Source: an uncultured Mailhella sp. (GTDB lineage: Bacteria; Desulfobacterota; Desulfovibrionia; Desulfovibrionales; Desulfovibrionaceae). Taken from it: a stretch of 19,905 nt of DNA. Each line of letters opens with the position of its first letter. Within the stretch, counting starts at the first letter, position 1. The notes beneath the pieces were generated by a model. The model saw only the letters and a program-made list of their open reading frames with translations, was not told where the DNA came from and did no database searches. This document shows positions 8,444 through 14,986 of this stretch, in pieces. The stretch lies in contig CAJTSU010000057.1 of assembly GCA_910579055.1 (NCBI GenBank), forward strand, positions 1-19,905, in the 5' to 3' direction. Position numbers and translations under genes: made by a program.

Positions 8444-9067
8444 TTAATTTATCAGTGTGAACAGGGCCAGCAAAACAAAAATGACAGCGCTGCCCCTGTT
8501 CAGCCAGGTTTGAAAGGCGGGGGTACGAAGCTTGTCGGCCAGGGTACCCGCGCCCCATGCAATGGCGCTGAAGACCAGGCCTGTAGCGGCAATAAAGGTT
8601 GCGCCTTGCACAACCATCTGCGCGGCCAGAGCCCATCCGTCTGTTCCGGCTTTTACAAATTGCGGAAAGAAGGCCAGGAAAAAAATCTGTACCTTGGGGT
8701 TGGTCAGATTCATAATCACCCCGCGGCGCCACAGTGCGGCGTCCGAAAGCTGCACGCTTTGCGTTCCGCTGTTTCCGGCTGCAGCGTGGCGCCAGGCCAT
8801 GACGGCGAGGTAGAGAAGATACACGGCTCCGGCCAGCTTGATAGCCCGAAGCAGCGCGGGAAGGGCGGCAACAACCGCCGCAAGCCCGAGGGCTGCGGCC
8901 AGGGTGTTGATGACAAGCCCGGTGCACAGGCCAAGCACCACGATGAGTCCTGCCTTTCTGCCGTACACCGCGCTCTGCGTCAGTACAAACAGGTTGTCGG
9001 GGCCGGGCGCGATGGAAAGCGCCAGGCTGGACCCTGCAAAGGCAAGCCAGGTTGAAAGCTCCATCAT
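8444..9067 (-). CDS. LysE/RhtB-family amino-acid exporter
   Basis: 207 aa, the usual size for this family of six-helix inner-membrane exporters, whose known members pump out lysine, homoserine, threonine or cysteine derivatives using the proton gradient. The family motif APGPDNLFVL is at residues 20-29. Hydrophobic segments lie near 4-28, 38-65, 66-92, 118-140, 148-172 and 190-206. The motif NLTNPKVQIFFLAFFPQFV at 120-138 is also typical. The start at 9067 (the first of two adjacent ATGs) is chosen by homology and an AAGGA about 12 bp upstream; a longer frame begins at a TTG inside the por terminator hairpin and is unlikely. The gene sits between por and pta on the same strand, where Desulfovibrio vulgaris has lactate-use genes. 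Substrate is not predictable. Confidence 0.9.
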   Translation of the reverse strand: MMELSTWLAFAGSSLALSIAPGPDNLFVLTQSAVYGRKAGLIVVLGLCTGLVINTLAAALGLAAVVAALPALLRAIKLAGAVYLLYLAVMAWRHAAAGNSGTQSVQLSDAALWRRGVIMNLTNPKVQIFFLAFFPQFVKAGTDGWALAAQMVVQGATFIAATGLVFSAIAWGAGTLADKLRTPAFQTWLNRGSAVIFVLLALFTLIN

Positions 9068-9115
9068 GTTGTCATTTTTTCCTTTGTGTTCAAGAGGTAA
9101 GGAAACGCTGATTAA

Positions 9116-9142
9116 GCTGATGTGTTCGCAGAACAGCTCAGC
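9116..9142. promoter_or_regulatory. Interrupted palindrome upstream of lysE
   Basis: GCTGA and TCAGC enclose TGTTC and GAACA around a 3-nt centre, with only the two intervening base pairs mismatched. It lies about 50-75 bp upstream of the lysE start, a fitting place for an operator or a leader hairpin. No regulator gene is adjacent. Confidence 0.3.
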
Positions 9143-9198
9143 GATTTCTTGCTTAACATGAGTCGGCGGCAGGTTGGGGCGAAGTCCCGAAATATGCA

Positions 9199-9230
9199 AC
9201 AGGCGGGAAGAGCATGCTCTTCCCGCCTGT
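9199..9230 (-). terminator. Perfect 32-nt palindrome downstream of por
   Basis: A perfect 16-bp inverted repeat (arms ACAGGCGGGAAGAGCA and its complement) starts 26 bp after the por stop. As RNA it would make a very stable stem closed by a few bases. The minus-strand sequence after it (TGCATATTT) is only mildly T-rich, so it is either a non-classical terminator, an attenuator reducing lysE-pta-ackA expression relative to por, or a 3'-end stabiliser. Confidence 0.55.
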
Positions 9231-9256
9231 ACATTTAAAGCCGGGCAGTCTTTAGC

Positions 9257-12200
9257 CTAGTTTTTTGTTTCCGGCTGCTGGGCAAGGTTGCTCAGTTCCT
9301 CATAACGGGCTTCATACTGTTTGGCCATGGTGGCGCGCAGTTCTTGCGCAACTTCGGGGTGAGCCTGCTGCAACTGGGCGTAGCGGTTTTCTCCGAGCAG
9401 GAAGTCGTTCAGTGTGCCGTCCGGAGCCTTGGAATCCAGCGTAAAGGGATTCTTCCCTTCTTCTGCGAGGAGGGGATTGAAGCGGAACAGGGGCCAGTAA
9501 CCGGTCTTCACGGCCAGCTTGGCTTCTTCCATGCTCTTGCCCATACCCTTGCGGATACCCTGGTTGATGCAGGGGGCGTAAGCGATAATGATGGAGGGGC
9601 CCTTATAGGCTTCAGCTTCCTTGAAGGCCTTGAGCACCTGGTTCATGTCCGCGCCCATGCTCACGCTGGCAACGTACACATAACCATAGGTCATGGCCAT
9701 ACGGCCCAGTTCCTTTTTCTTCATGCGCTTGCCCGCCGCAGCGAACTTGGCGATAGAGCCGAGAGGCGTGGATTTGGAGGCCTGGCCGCCGGTGTTGGAG
9801 TACACTTCTGTATCCATGACCAGCACGTTAATGTCCGCGCCGGAGGCCAGCACGTGGTCAAGACCGCCGTAGCCGATATCATACGCCCATCCGTCACCGC
9901 CGAAGATCCAGAAGGATTTTTTGGTGAACAGATCGGCCATATGCCAGAACTCGTGGAGTTCGGGCAGTTCGGCATCACTCAGCGCGGCCAGAATATCTTC
10001 GCCGTACTCGCGGGACTTGTCCGCATCGTCCATGTTGTCCAGCCAGTTCTTGAAGGCTGTGGAAAGCTCTTCGGGCAGGCCGGGCATTTGCAGCGCTTCG
10101 CGCACCTTGTTGGCCAGACCTTCACGGCGCTGATGATAGGCGTCGTGCATGCCAAGACCGTATTCGGCGGCGTCTTCAAACAGCGAGTTGGCCCAGGCCG
10201 GACCAAAACCGTTCTTATTGGTGCAGTAGGGGTTGACCGGGGAAGAACCTCCCCAGATGGAGCTGCAACCCGTGGCATTGGCTACGACCATACGTTCGCC
10301 GAAGAGCTGGGTGAGCAGCTTCACGTACGGGGTTTCGCCGCAGCCGGCACAGGCGCCTGAGAATTCCAGCAGAGGCTGTTGGAATTGGGAGCCGATGAGG
10401 GACATGCGATCCAGCAGGTTGTCCTTGATGGTGATGTTTTCATCGGCATACTTGAGGTTGGCTACCTGGTCGGCCTGCTGGGTTTCCAGCGGCTTCATCA
10501 CCAGGGCTTTTTCCTTGGCCGGGCATACCTGGGCGCAAGAGCCGCAGCCAAGGCAGTCCATGGCGTAAACCTGCATGCGGAAATTGAGTCCGGCCAGTTC
10601 CTTGCGCTTGGTCGGAATGGTCTTGAAGCTTTCCGGCGCGTGGGCCAGTTCCTCTTGCGAAGCGAGGATGGGACGGATGCAGGCATGCGGGCAGACCAGA
10701 GAGCACTGGTTGCACTGGATGCAGTTGTCGGGCTGCCATTCGGGAATGAGAACAGCTACGCCGCGTTTTTCGCAGGCCGTGGTGCCCAGAGGCACAGTGC
10801 CGTCAGGCTCGAAAGCGGACACGGGCAGTTTGTCGCCGCGCTGGGCCAGGATGGGCCGCACCACGTCGGCGATATACGGATCGTCGTCATGGTACAGGGG
10901 GGCGCTGTCAGGCGCATCGGCCCAGGATTCGGGGTACTTGATTTCGGTCAGCCCCTCAAGCGCGCGATCCACAGCGGCGATGTTTTTGTTGACAATATCC
11001 TCGCCCTTTTTGCCGTAGGTCTTCCGGATGGCGTCCTTGATGTAGGAAATGGCGTCATCCAGCGGGAGCACCTTGGAGAGCTTGAAGAATGCGGTCTGGG
11101 TAACCATGTTGATGCGGTTGCCCAGGCCCACTTCGGCGGCTACCTTTACGGCATCCACGTTGAAGAATTTGAGCTGCTTTTGAGCGATAATGCGCTTCAT
11201 CTGACCGGGCAGTTCCCGCTCCATGTCTTCCAGAGTATTCCAGTTGGAATTCAGCAGGAAGGTTCCGCCTTTCTTGATGCCGTCGAGTACATCATAAAGA
11301 TGGACATAGGCGGCCTTGTGGCAGGCAATGAAGTCGGCCTGATTAACCAGATAGGAAGATTTGATCGGAGTTTTGCCGAAACGCAGGTGCGACACGGTAA
11401 AACCGCCGGACTTTTTGGAGTCATAGGCAAAATAGGCCTGCGCATAGAGATCGGTGTGATCGCCGATAATTTTGATTGCGTCCTTGTTTGCGCCTACAGT
11501 GCCGTCGGAACCGAGGCCGAAGAACTTGCACTGTACGGTGCCTTCGGGGACGGTATCGAGGTTTTCGCCCACTTCAAGGGAAAGATGCGTCACGTCATCT
11601 TCAATACCCACGGTGAAGTGGTTCTTGGGGCCTGCCACCAGCATATTGTCGAACACGGCCCTGGCCATGGCCGGGGAGAATTCTTTGGAACCGAGGCCGT
11701 AGCGCCCGGCAAGAAGTTTGGGGAAGAGGCGAATCTGTTCGCCCTTTTCCACAAAAGCGGCACACACGTCCTGGTACAGAGGTTCACCCGGCGCGCCGGG
11801 TTCTTTGGTGCGATCCAGTACGGTGATGGTTTCCACAGTGGAGGGCAGTACCTGAAGCATGAGTTCAGCGCTGAAGGGGCGGTACAGGTGCACTTTCACC
11901 AGACCCACGCGCTCTCCTTGAGCGTTCAGGTAGTCCACCGTTTCTTCGATCACGTCGCAGGAGGAACCCATGGAGATGATCACCCGGTCGGCGTCGGGCG
12001 CTCCATAGTAATCAAAAGGCTTGTAGGAGCGGCCGGTGATGGAGGCTACGCGCTTCATGGCGTCGATCACGATGGACGGAACGTCGTCATAGAAGGGGTT
12101 GCTGGTTTCGCGGTTCTGGAAATAGGTGTCCGGGTTCTGGGCCGTGCCGCGCTGGCAGGGATGCTCGGGGTTCAGCGCGCGGGCGCGGAAGTTTTCCACG

Positions 12201-12796
12201 TTATTCCAGTTCACGACCTTGCGGATATCTTCATAATCAATGACATCAACCTTGCGGATTTCATGCGAGGTGCGGAAGCCGTCAAAGAAGTGGCAGAACG
12301 GTACGCTGGCATCAATGGCCGCGAGATGGGCCACAAGGCCGAGATCCATGGCTTCCTGCGGGTTGTTGGAACACAGGAAAGCAAAGCCGGTCTGGCGGGC
12401 TGCCATGACGTCCTGATGGTCGCCAAAGATGGACAAAGCATGAGAGGCCAGAGCGCGGGCCGCAACATGGAAGACGCCGGGCAGAAGTTCGCCGGCAATC
12501 TTGTACATGTTGGGGATCATGAGCAGCAGACCCTGGGAGGCTGTGAAGGTAGACGTCAATGCGCCAGCGGCAAGGCTGCCGTGCACGGTGCCGGCCGCGC
12601 CCGCTTCGGACTGCATTTCACGCACAGCCACGGTCTGCCCCATGAGATTTTTCATGCCCTTGGCGGCCCATTCGTCCACGTGTTCTCCCATGACGGAAGA
12701 CGGGGTAATGGGGTAGATTGCGGCAGCGTCGCTCAGGGCATAGGCGATGTACGCTGCGGCGTAGTTGCCGTCCATAGTTTTGGTATGCTTTGCCAT
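9257..12796 (-). CDS. por: Pyruvate:ferredoxin (flavodoxin) oxidoreductase, single chain
   Basis: 1179 aa. It oxidises pyruvate with CoA to acetyl-CoA and CO2, passing electrons to ferredoxin or flavodoxin; cytosolic, oxygen-sensitive. Domains in order: pyruvate-binding domain I with YPITPSS at residues 28-34; domains II-IV; a two-cluster ferredoxin domain with C692/C695/C698/C702 and C748/C751/C754/C758; and the thiamine diphosphate domain with GDGWAYDIG (GDG at 967-969) and MDTEVYSNTGG. The proximal cluster cysteines appear to be C816, C819, C844 and C1076 (in YAPCINQG). All key residues are present. The start has an excellent GAGGAGG site 6 bp upstream. The protein ends near residue 1179, whereas the Desulfovibrio africanus enzyme (about 1232 aa) has a further C-terminal protective domain VII, which seems absent here. 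It is the first gene of a por-lysE-pta-ackA run and is divergent from the ybjQ-like gene. The symbol nifJ is also used for this family. Confidence 0.97.
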   Translation of the reverse strand: MAKHTKTMDGNYAAAYIAYALSDAAAIYPITPSSVMGEHVDEWAAKGMKNLMGQTVAVREMQSEAGAAGTVHGSLAAGALTSTFTASQGLLLMIPNMYKIAGELLPGVFHVAARALASHALSIFGDHQDVMAARQTGFAFLCSNNPQEAMDLGLVAHLAAIDASVPFCHFFDGFRTSHEIRKVDVIDYEDIRKVVNWNNVENFRARALNPEHPCQRGTAQNPDTYFQNRETSNPFYDDVPSIVIDAMKRVASITGRSYKPFDYYGAPDADRVIISMGSSCDVIEETVDYLNAQGERVGLVKVHLYRPFSAELMLQVLPSTVETITVLDRTKEPGAPGEPLYQDVCAAFVEKGEQIRLFPKLLAGRYGLGSKEFSPAMARAVFDNMLVAGPKNHFTVGIEDDVTHLSLEVGENLDTVPEGTVQCKFFGLGSDGTVGANKDAIKIIGDHTDLYAQAYFAYDSKKSGGFTVSHLRFGKTPIKSSYLVNQADFIACHKAAYVHLYDVLDGIKKGGTFLLNSNWNTLEDMERELPGQMKRIIAQKQLKFFNVDAVKVAAEVGLGNRINMVTQTAFFKLSKVLPLDDAISYIKDAIRKTYGKKGEDIVNKNIAAVDRALEGLTEIKYPESWADAPDSAPLYHDDDPYIADVVRPILAQRGDKLPVSAFEPDGTVPLGTTACEKRGVAVLIPEWQPDNCIQCNQCSLVCPHACIRPILASQEELAHAPESFKTIPTKRKELAGLNFRMQVYAMDCLGCGSCAQVCPAKEKALVMKPLETQQADQVANLKYADENITIKDNLLDRMSLIGSQFQQPLLEFSGACAGCGETPYVKLLTQLFGERMVVANATGCSSIWGGSSPVNPYCTNKNGFGPAWANSLFEDAAEYGLGMHDAYHQRREGLANKVREALQMPGLPEELSTAFKNWLDNMDDADKSREYGEDILAALSDAELPELHEFWHMADLFTKKSFWIFGGDGWAYDIGYGGLDHVLASGADINVLVMDTEVYSNTGGQASKSTPLGSIAKFAAAGKRMKKKELGRMAMTYGYVYVASVSMGADMNQVLKAFKEAEAYKGPSIIIAYAPCINQGIRKGMGKSMEEAKLAVKTGYWPLFRFNPLLAEEGKNPFTLDSKAPDGTLNDFLLGENRYAQLQQAHPEVAQELRATMAKQYEARYEELSNLAQQPETKN

Positions 12797-12847
12797 GTTA
12801 TCCTCCTCAATTGCAGGAAACGGATTGTGCGCTCAACTAAACAGCGG

Positions 12848-12862
12848 CGTCATTCTGCCTGA
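12848..12862 (+). repeat. 15-bp direct repeat, copy 1 (por leader)
   Basis: CGTCATTCTGCCTGA, identical to positions 13639-13653. An AAACAG also precedes both copies at slightly different spacing (9 versus 12 bp before the repeat). The copies bracket the ybjQ-like gene and the divergent promoter region. Confidence 0.6.
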
Positions 12863-12952
12863 TACGGTTTTCTTTGTCCAGCCCCAACGCCGCATGACAA
12901 TCGGAACTTTTTACCGTCATTTTCTCGGCATAGCGTACCATTCAGGTAAAGA

Positions 12953-12981
12953 TTGTATGATGTATTGTTCTATAATATATT
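12953..12981 (+). promoter_or_regulatory. Candidate promoter of the ybjQ-like gene
   Basis: TTGTAT (12953-12958) and TATATT (12976-12981) are separated by 17 bp on the plus strand, 9 of 12 consensus positions. A second option is TTGATA (12989-12994) with TACTTT (13011-13016), spacer 16. In either case the palindrome at 12983-12998 would overlap the promoter or the start site. Confidence 0.35.
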
Positions 12982-12982
12982 G

Positions 12983-12998
12983 TTATTATTGATAATAA
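12983..12998. promoter_or_regulatory. Perfect 16-bp palindrome, likely operator
   Basis: TTATTATTGATAATAA is a perfect 7-2-7 inverted repeat in the divergent promoter region, overlapping candidate promoter elements for both por and the ybjQ-like gene. Its size and AT-richness fit a dimeric winged-helix regulator such as the MarR protein encoded 0.8 kb away; this link is inference. Confidence 0.45.
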
Positions 12999-13086
12999 AT
13001 ACAAATGGCATACTTTGTGTAAAAAGGAAGCATCACGCTTATGACAGTGCGATTTCGCCAATCGTTTCATATTTCGGAGGTACGAC

Positions 13087-13620
13087 ATGTTCATGCTGCT
13101 CGGCGGCAACGAAAAAAAGGTTCAGAAGGAAACGGCACAAAGCGACAAACTGGCGAAAGTCAAGGAGCTGTTCAGTACCGGGCGTTTTCCCGTTGTGACG
13201 ACACAGGTTTTTGAAGGGCGCGCCATTGCCAAGGTTCTCGGGCTGGTATGCTGCCGTGGTTTTGATTCCGAGGAAGCTTTTTTTGGTATGGCGGCCATGG
13301 CGATAAAAAAAGGCGCGCAGGGCATCATCGGGTATTCCGAAAATGTGGCGTTTCATCCGGACGGCAGTAAATATTTTTCCTGCTTTGGTACAGCCGTGAT
13401 GTTCGAGCGCGAAGCGCGGAGCGATTTGGCCGGCTTTTTTCCAAAAAGCGCCAGTGAAATACAGCGGGAACTGGAATCCCGGTTCTCCCGTGATACTGCG
13501 GAAGCTCCCGGATACCAGAGTGTGGAATCGGTGCCGGGACAACCCGCGGAGGAGGATGATCCGGTTTTGCAGCGTATTCTTGCTTCACAAAGACGTATCG
13601 CGGAGCCTGACTGGCAATAA
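13087..13620 (+). CDS. YbjQ/UPF0145 (DUF74)-like domain protein
   Basis: 177 aa, function unknown. Residues 35-107 resemble the YbjQ/UPF0145 fold: VVTTQVFEGRAIAKVLGLV (36-54), a helical stretch with many small residues, KKGAQGIIGYSENV (74-87), and a closing strand FSCFGTAVMFE (97-107). The family forms small oligomeric beta-rich proteins, sometimes annotated as heavy-metal binding without firm proof. Three cysteines (C55, C56, C99) fall within the domain. There is a charged N-terminal helix (8-30) and an acidic, probably disordered tail (135-177), both beyond the usual domain of about 105 aa. No signal peptide or membrane segment. GGAGG sits 6 bp before the ATG. The gene is divergent from por and is followed by a strong terminator, then marR. 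Family assignment is by recognition of the pattern, not a search. Confidence 0.7.
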   Translation: MFMLLGGNEKKVQKETAQSDKLAKVKELFSTGRFPVVTTQVFEGRAIAKVLGLVCCRGFDSEEAFFGMAAMAIKKGAQGIIGYSENVAFHPDGSKYFSCFGTAVMFEREARSDLAGFFPKSASEIQRELESRFSRDTAEAPGYQSVESVPGQPAEEDDPVLQRILASQRRIAEPDWQ

Positions 13621-13638
13621 GGTTCCAAACAGGCAGCA

Positions 13639-13653
13639 CGTCATTCTGCCTGA
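13639..13653 (+). repeat. 15-bp direct repeat, copy 2 (after the ybjQ-like gene)
   Basis: Identical to 12848-12862. This copy lies in a short inverted repeat, CAGGCAG (13630-13636) with CTGCCTG (13646-13652), 9 bp after the ybjQ-like stop codon. The sequence after the second arm is A-rich, so it is not a plus-strand terminator by itself. Confidence 0.6.
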
Positions 13654-13676
13654 GGAAAAAAGTCAAAAAAATCATG

Positions 13677-13734
13677 GCATGGTGAACCACTGCGGATTAC
13701 TAGTATTCCATCCGCGTGGTTCACCATGCTTTTT
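13677..13734 (+). terminator. Large nested-hairpin terminator of the ybjQ-like gene
   Basis: A perfect 14-bp stem (GCATGGTGAACCAC at 13677-13690 with its complement at 13716-13729) is continued inward by a 6-bp stem GCGGAT/ATCCGC and is followed by TTTTT (13730-13734). The inner loop contains the 8-bp palindrome TACTAGTA. An A-rich stretch lies on the left, so the element could also stop minus-strand transcription. It ends only 34 bp before the marR start. Confidence 0.85.
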
Positions 13735-13768
13735 AATGCGCGGCAAAATTTTCCTCCGGCAGGCGAGT

Positions 13769-14209
13769 ATGAGAGATGTAAATAATCTGGAACTGGTGCA
13801 AAGAGTGAAGGATGGCATGCAGCGATGCCTGGCAACCGCAATGTCCCGGCGTGGTCTGGACGAGGTACTTCCTTCCTACGGCGATGTTTTGTGTCTTTTG
13901 CGGGTGACAGGAACGCCCGTGCCCGTCAGCGAACTGGTGACGACGTTGCGGCGGCCGAAATCCACCATTACCAAGGCGACCGATTTTCTTGCCAGGGAGG
14001 GCCTGCTTCGCAAGCGGCCGAACCCCGGCGACGGGCGCAGTATTCTGGTTGAGCTGACCGAGAGTGGAGCCACTTTTGCCGATTCTTTTGAAGAGGCGCG
14101 GAAGAATGTGCGGGAATTGATGTTCCTGGGGGTTCCCGAACAGACGCAGAAGGAGTTTTTTACGCTTTTGGAAAAGGTCGATGCCAACCTTTATGCGCAG
14201 CATTGCTGA
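13769..14209 (+). CDS. MarR-family transcriptional regulator
   Basis: 146 aa, typical length for MarR dimers that bind palindromic DNA and release it on binding a ligand or on oxidation. The winged helix-turn-helix covers about residues 50-100: VPVSELVTTLRRPKSTITKATDFLAREGLLRK, with the recognition helix near 63-76, and a wing NPGDGRSILVELTESG at 85-100 containing the DxR signature of the family. Flanking helices for dimerisation are at 5-30 and 105-143. Cysteines at 20, 41 and 146 could make it redox-responsive, but this is speculative. The start at 13769 is chosen for its AGGCGAG site; the in-frame ATG at 13736 lies against the upstream terminator and has no such site. It sits between the ybjQ-like gene and the cysteine hydrolase, which are its likeliest targets together with its own promoter. 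Confidence 0.9.
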   Translation: MRDVNNLELVQRVKDGMQRCLATAMSRRGLDEVLPSYGDVLCLLRVTGTPVPVSELVTTLRRPKSTITKATDFLAREGLLRKRPNPGDGRSILVELTESGATFADSFEEARKNVRELMFLGVPEQTQKEFFTLLEKVDANLYAQHC

Positions 14210-14374
14210 TTTCTCGGCATTACAATAAAGCCGGTCAGCAGTTGTCCTCACAGGGCATCACATTTGAACGCGCTCGCCCCAGGATAGACCCACTTTTTCC
14301 TTTCTTCTTTTTCATCTTCCGGTTATCATCCAGCCAAATCGTGAAATGTGCCGCGAAAGTGGAAGGAGAGTGAT

Positions 14375-14908
14375 ATGGCTGTATTGGTGCTGGTCGACGT
14401 GCAAAAGGAATATATTACCGAAGGTCGCCCCTTCTGCCTGGAAACCATCGGGGAATCCCTGGAAAATTTGCGTCGTCTTTTGGCGCACGGGCGTAAGATG
14501 GGTTGGAAGATTGTGCATCTGCGCCACCAGCAGAATGCGGAATGCTTCAGCTACGACAGTGAGTATTCCGAGTTCATTGACGGCTTTGGCCCGCAGGGCA
14601 ATGAAGTCGATTTGATCAAGACGGATTTCTCCTGTTTCTCCTGTCCCGAATTTCAGGCTCTTGTGGATCGCGCCCGGCACCAGGAAATTATTCTGGCCGG
14701 GTACGGCGCGACCATGTGTTGCCTGTCTACGCTGATTGACGCCCATCATCGCGGCTATGAGTTTACCTTCGTGACCGACGCCACCTGCGCCAAACGTTCC
14801 CCCCGGTTCGACGAGCAGGACATGAAGGAACATATTGTGGATATCATGGCGGCGTTCGCAAGACTGACCACCACGGAAGAACTGATTAACCGCAAGGAAG
14901 ACGCGTAG
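14375..14908 (+). CDS. Isochorismatase-like cysteine hydrolase
   Basis: 177 aa, the usual size of the isochorismatase/nicotinamidase-like hydrolase fold. The Asp-Lys-Cys triad can be placed: D8 in VLVLVDVQKEY (3-13), K82 in LIKTDFSCF (80-88), and the nucleophile in GYGATMCCLSTLIDAHHRGY (109-128), most likely C116 by spacing from the conserved Thr, with C115 next to it. The family includes nicotinamidases, N-carbamoylsarcosine amidases and many enzymes of unknown substrate, so no reaction can be named. The lack of an obvious Asp-His-His metal site argues against a classical nicotinamidase. The ATG at 14375 has AAGGAG 6 bp upstream; a longer frame begins 9 codons earlier without a comparable site. 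The gene follows marR by 165 bp and ends before a strong terminator. Confidence 0.88.
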   Translation: MAVLVLVDVQKEYITEGRPFCLETIGESLENLRRLLAHGRKMGWKIVHLRHQQNAECFSYDSEYSEFIDGFGPQGNEVDLIKTDFSCFSCPEFQALVDRARHQEIILAGYGATMCCLSTLIDAHHRGYEFTFVTDATCAKRSPRFDEQDMKEHIVDIMAAFARLTTTEELINRKEDA

Positions 14909-14945
14909 CATACATTGCATGGAGTCAATACCGGCATTCTCTGAC

Positions 14946-14986
14946 ATAAAACCCGACCCGGGAGCTCTCCCCGGGCCGGGTTTTAT
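14946..14986. terminator. Strong bidirectional intrinsic terminator
   Basis: The arms ATAAAACCCG-A-CCCGGG and CCCGGG-C-CGGGTTTTAT pair over 16 bp with a single mismatch around a 7-nt loop. The A-rich and T-rich flanks make it work for both strands. It ends the plus-strand island and could also stop read-through from acs. Confidence 0.92.

Larger units (their letters stand above)
12797..13086. promoter_or_regulatory. Divergent por / ybjQ-like control region
   Basis: 290 bp between two divergent genes with no ORF of note. The middle part, about 12950-13025, is very AT-rich compared with the surrounding DNA and should carry the promoters of both genes. A plausible plus-strand promoter and a 16-bp palindrome are listed separately. 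For por, a minus-strand TTGTAT (13004-12999) followed after 19 bp by TATATT is the best match, giving a leader of about 170 nt. The por leader also holds one copy of a 15-bp repeat. Confidence 0.6.

Noticed and set aside
9068..9199. Longer LysE protein starting inside the por-lysE palindrome
   Set aside because: It would begin at TTG, lack a ribosome binding site and add 44 residues with no membrane-protein character before the conserved family start.
10379..12862. 827-codon open frame on the plus strand, opposite por
   Set aside because: It lies wholly over the certain por gene, has no family resemblance, and is explained by the codon bias of the sense gene. The same applies to the 570-codon frame opposite acs (15683-17395) and others opposite pta, dapB and fadD.
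12797..12960. Sigma-54 (-24/-12) promoter ahead of por
   Set aside because: GG and GC pairs are present but with spacings of 8 or 9 rather than 10 bases, and the surrounding bases do not fit the consensus.
13736..13768. Earlier in-frame ATG for the MarR gene
   Set aside because: It lies directly after the T-run of the upstream terminator with no ribosome binding site; the ATG at 13769 has one.
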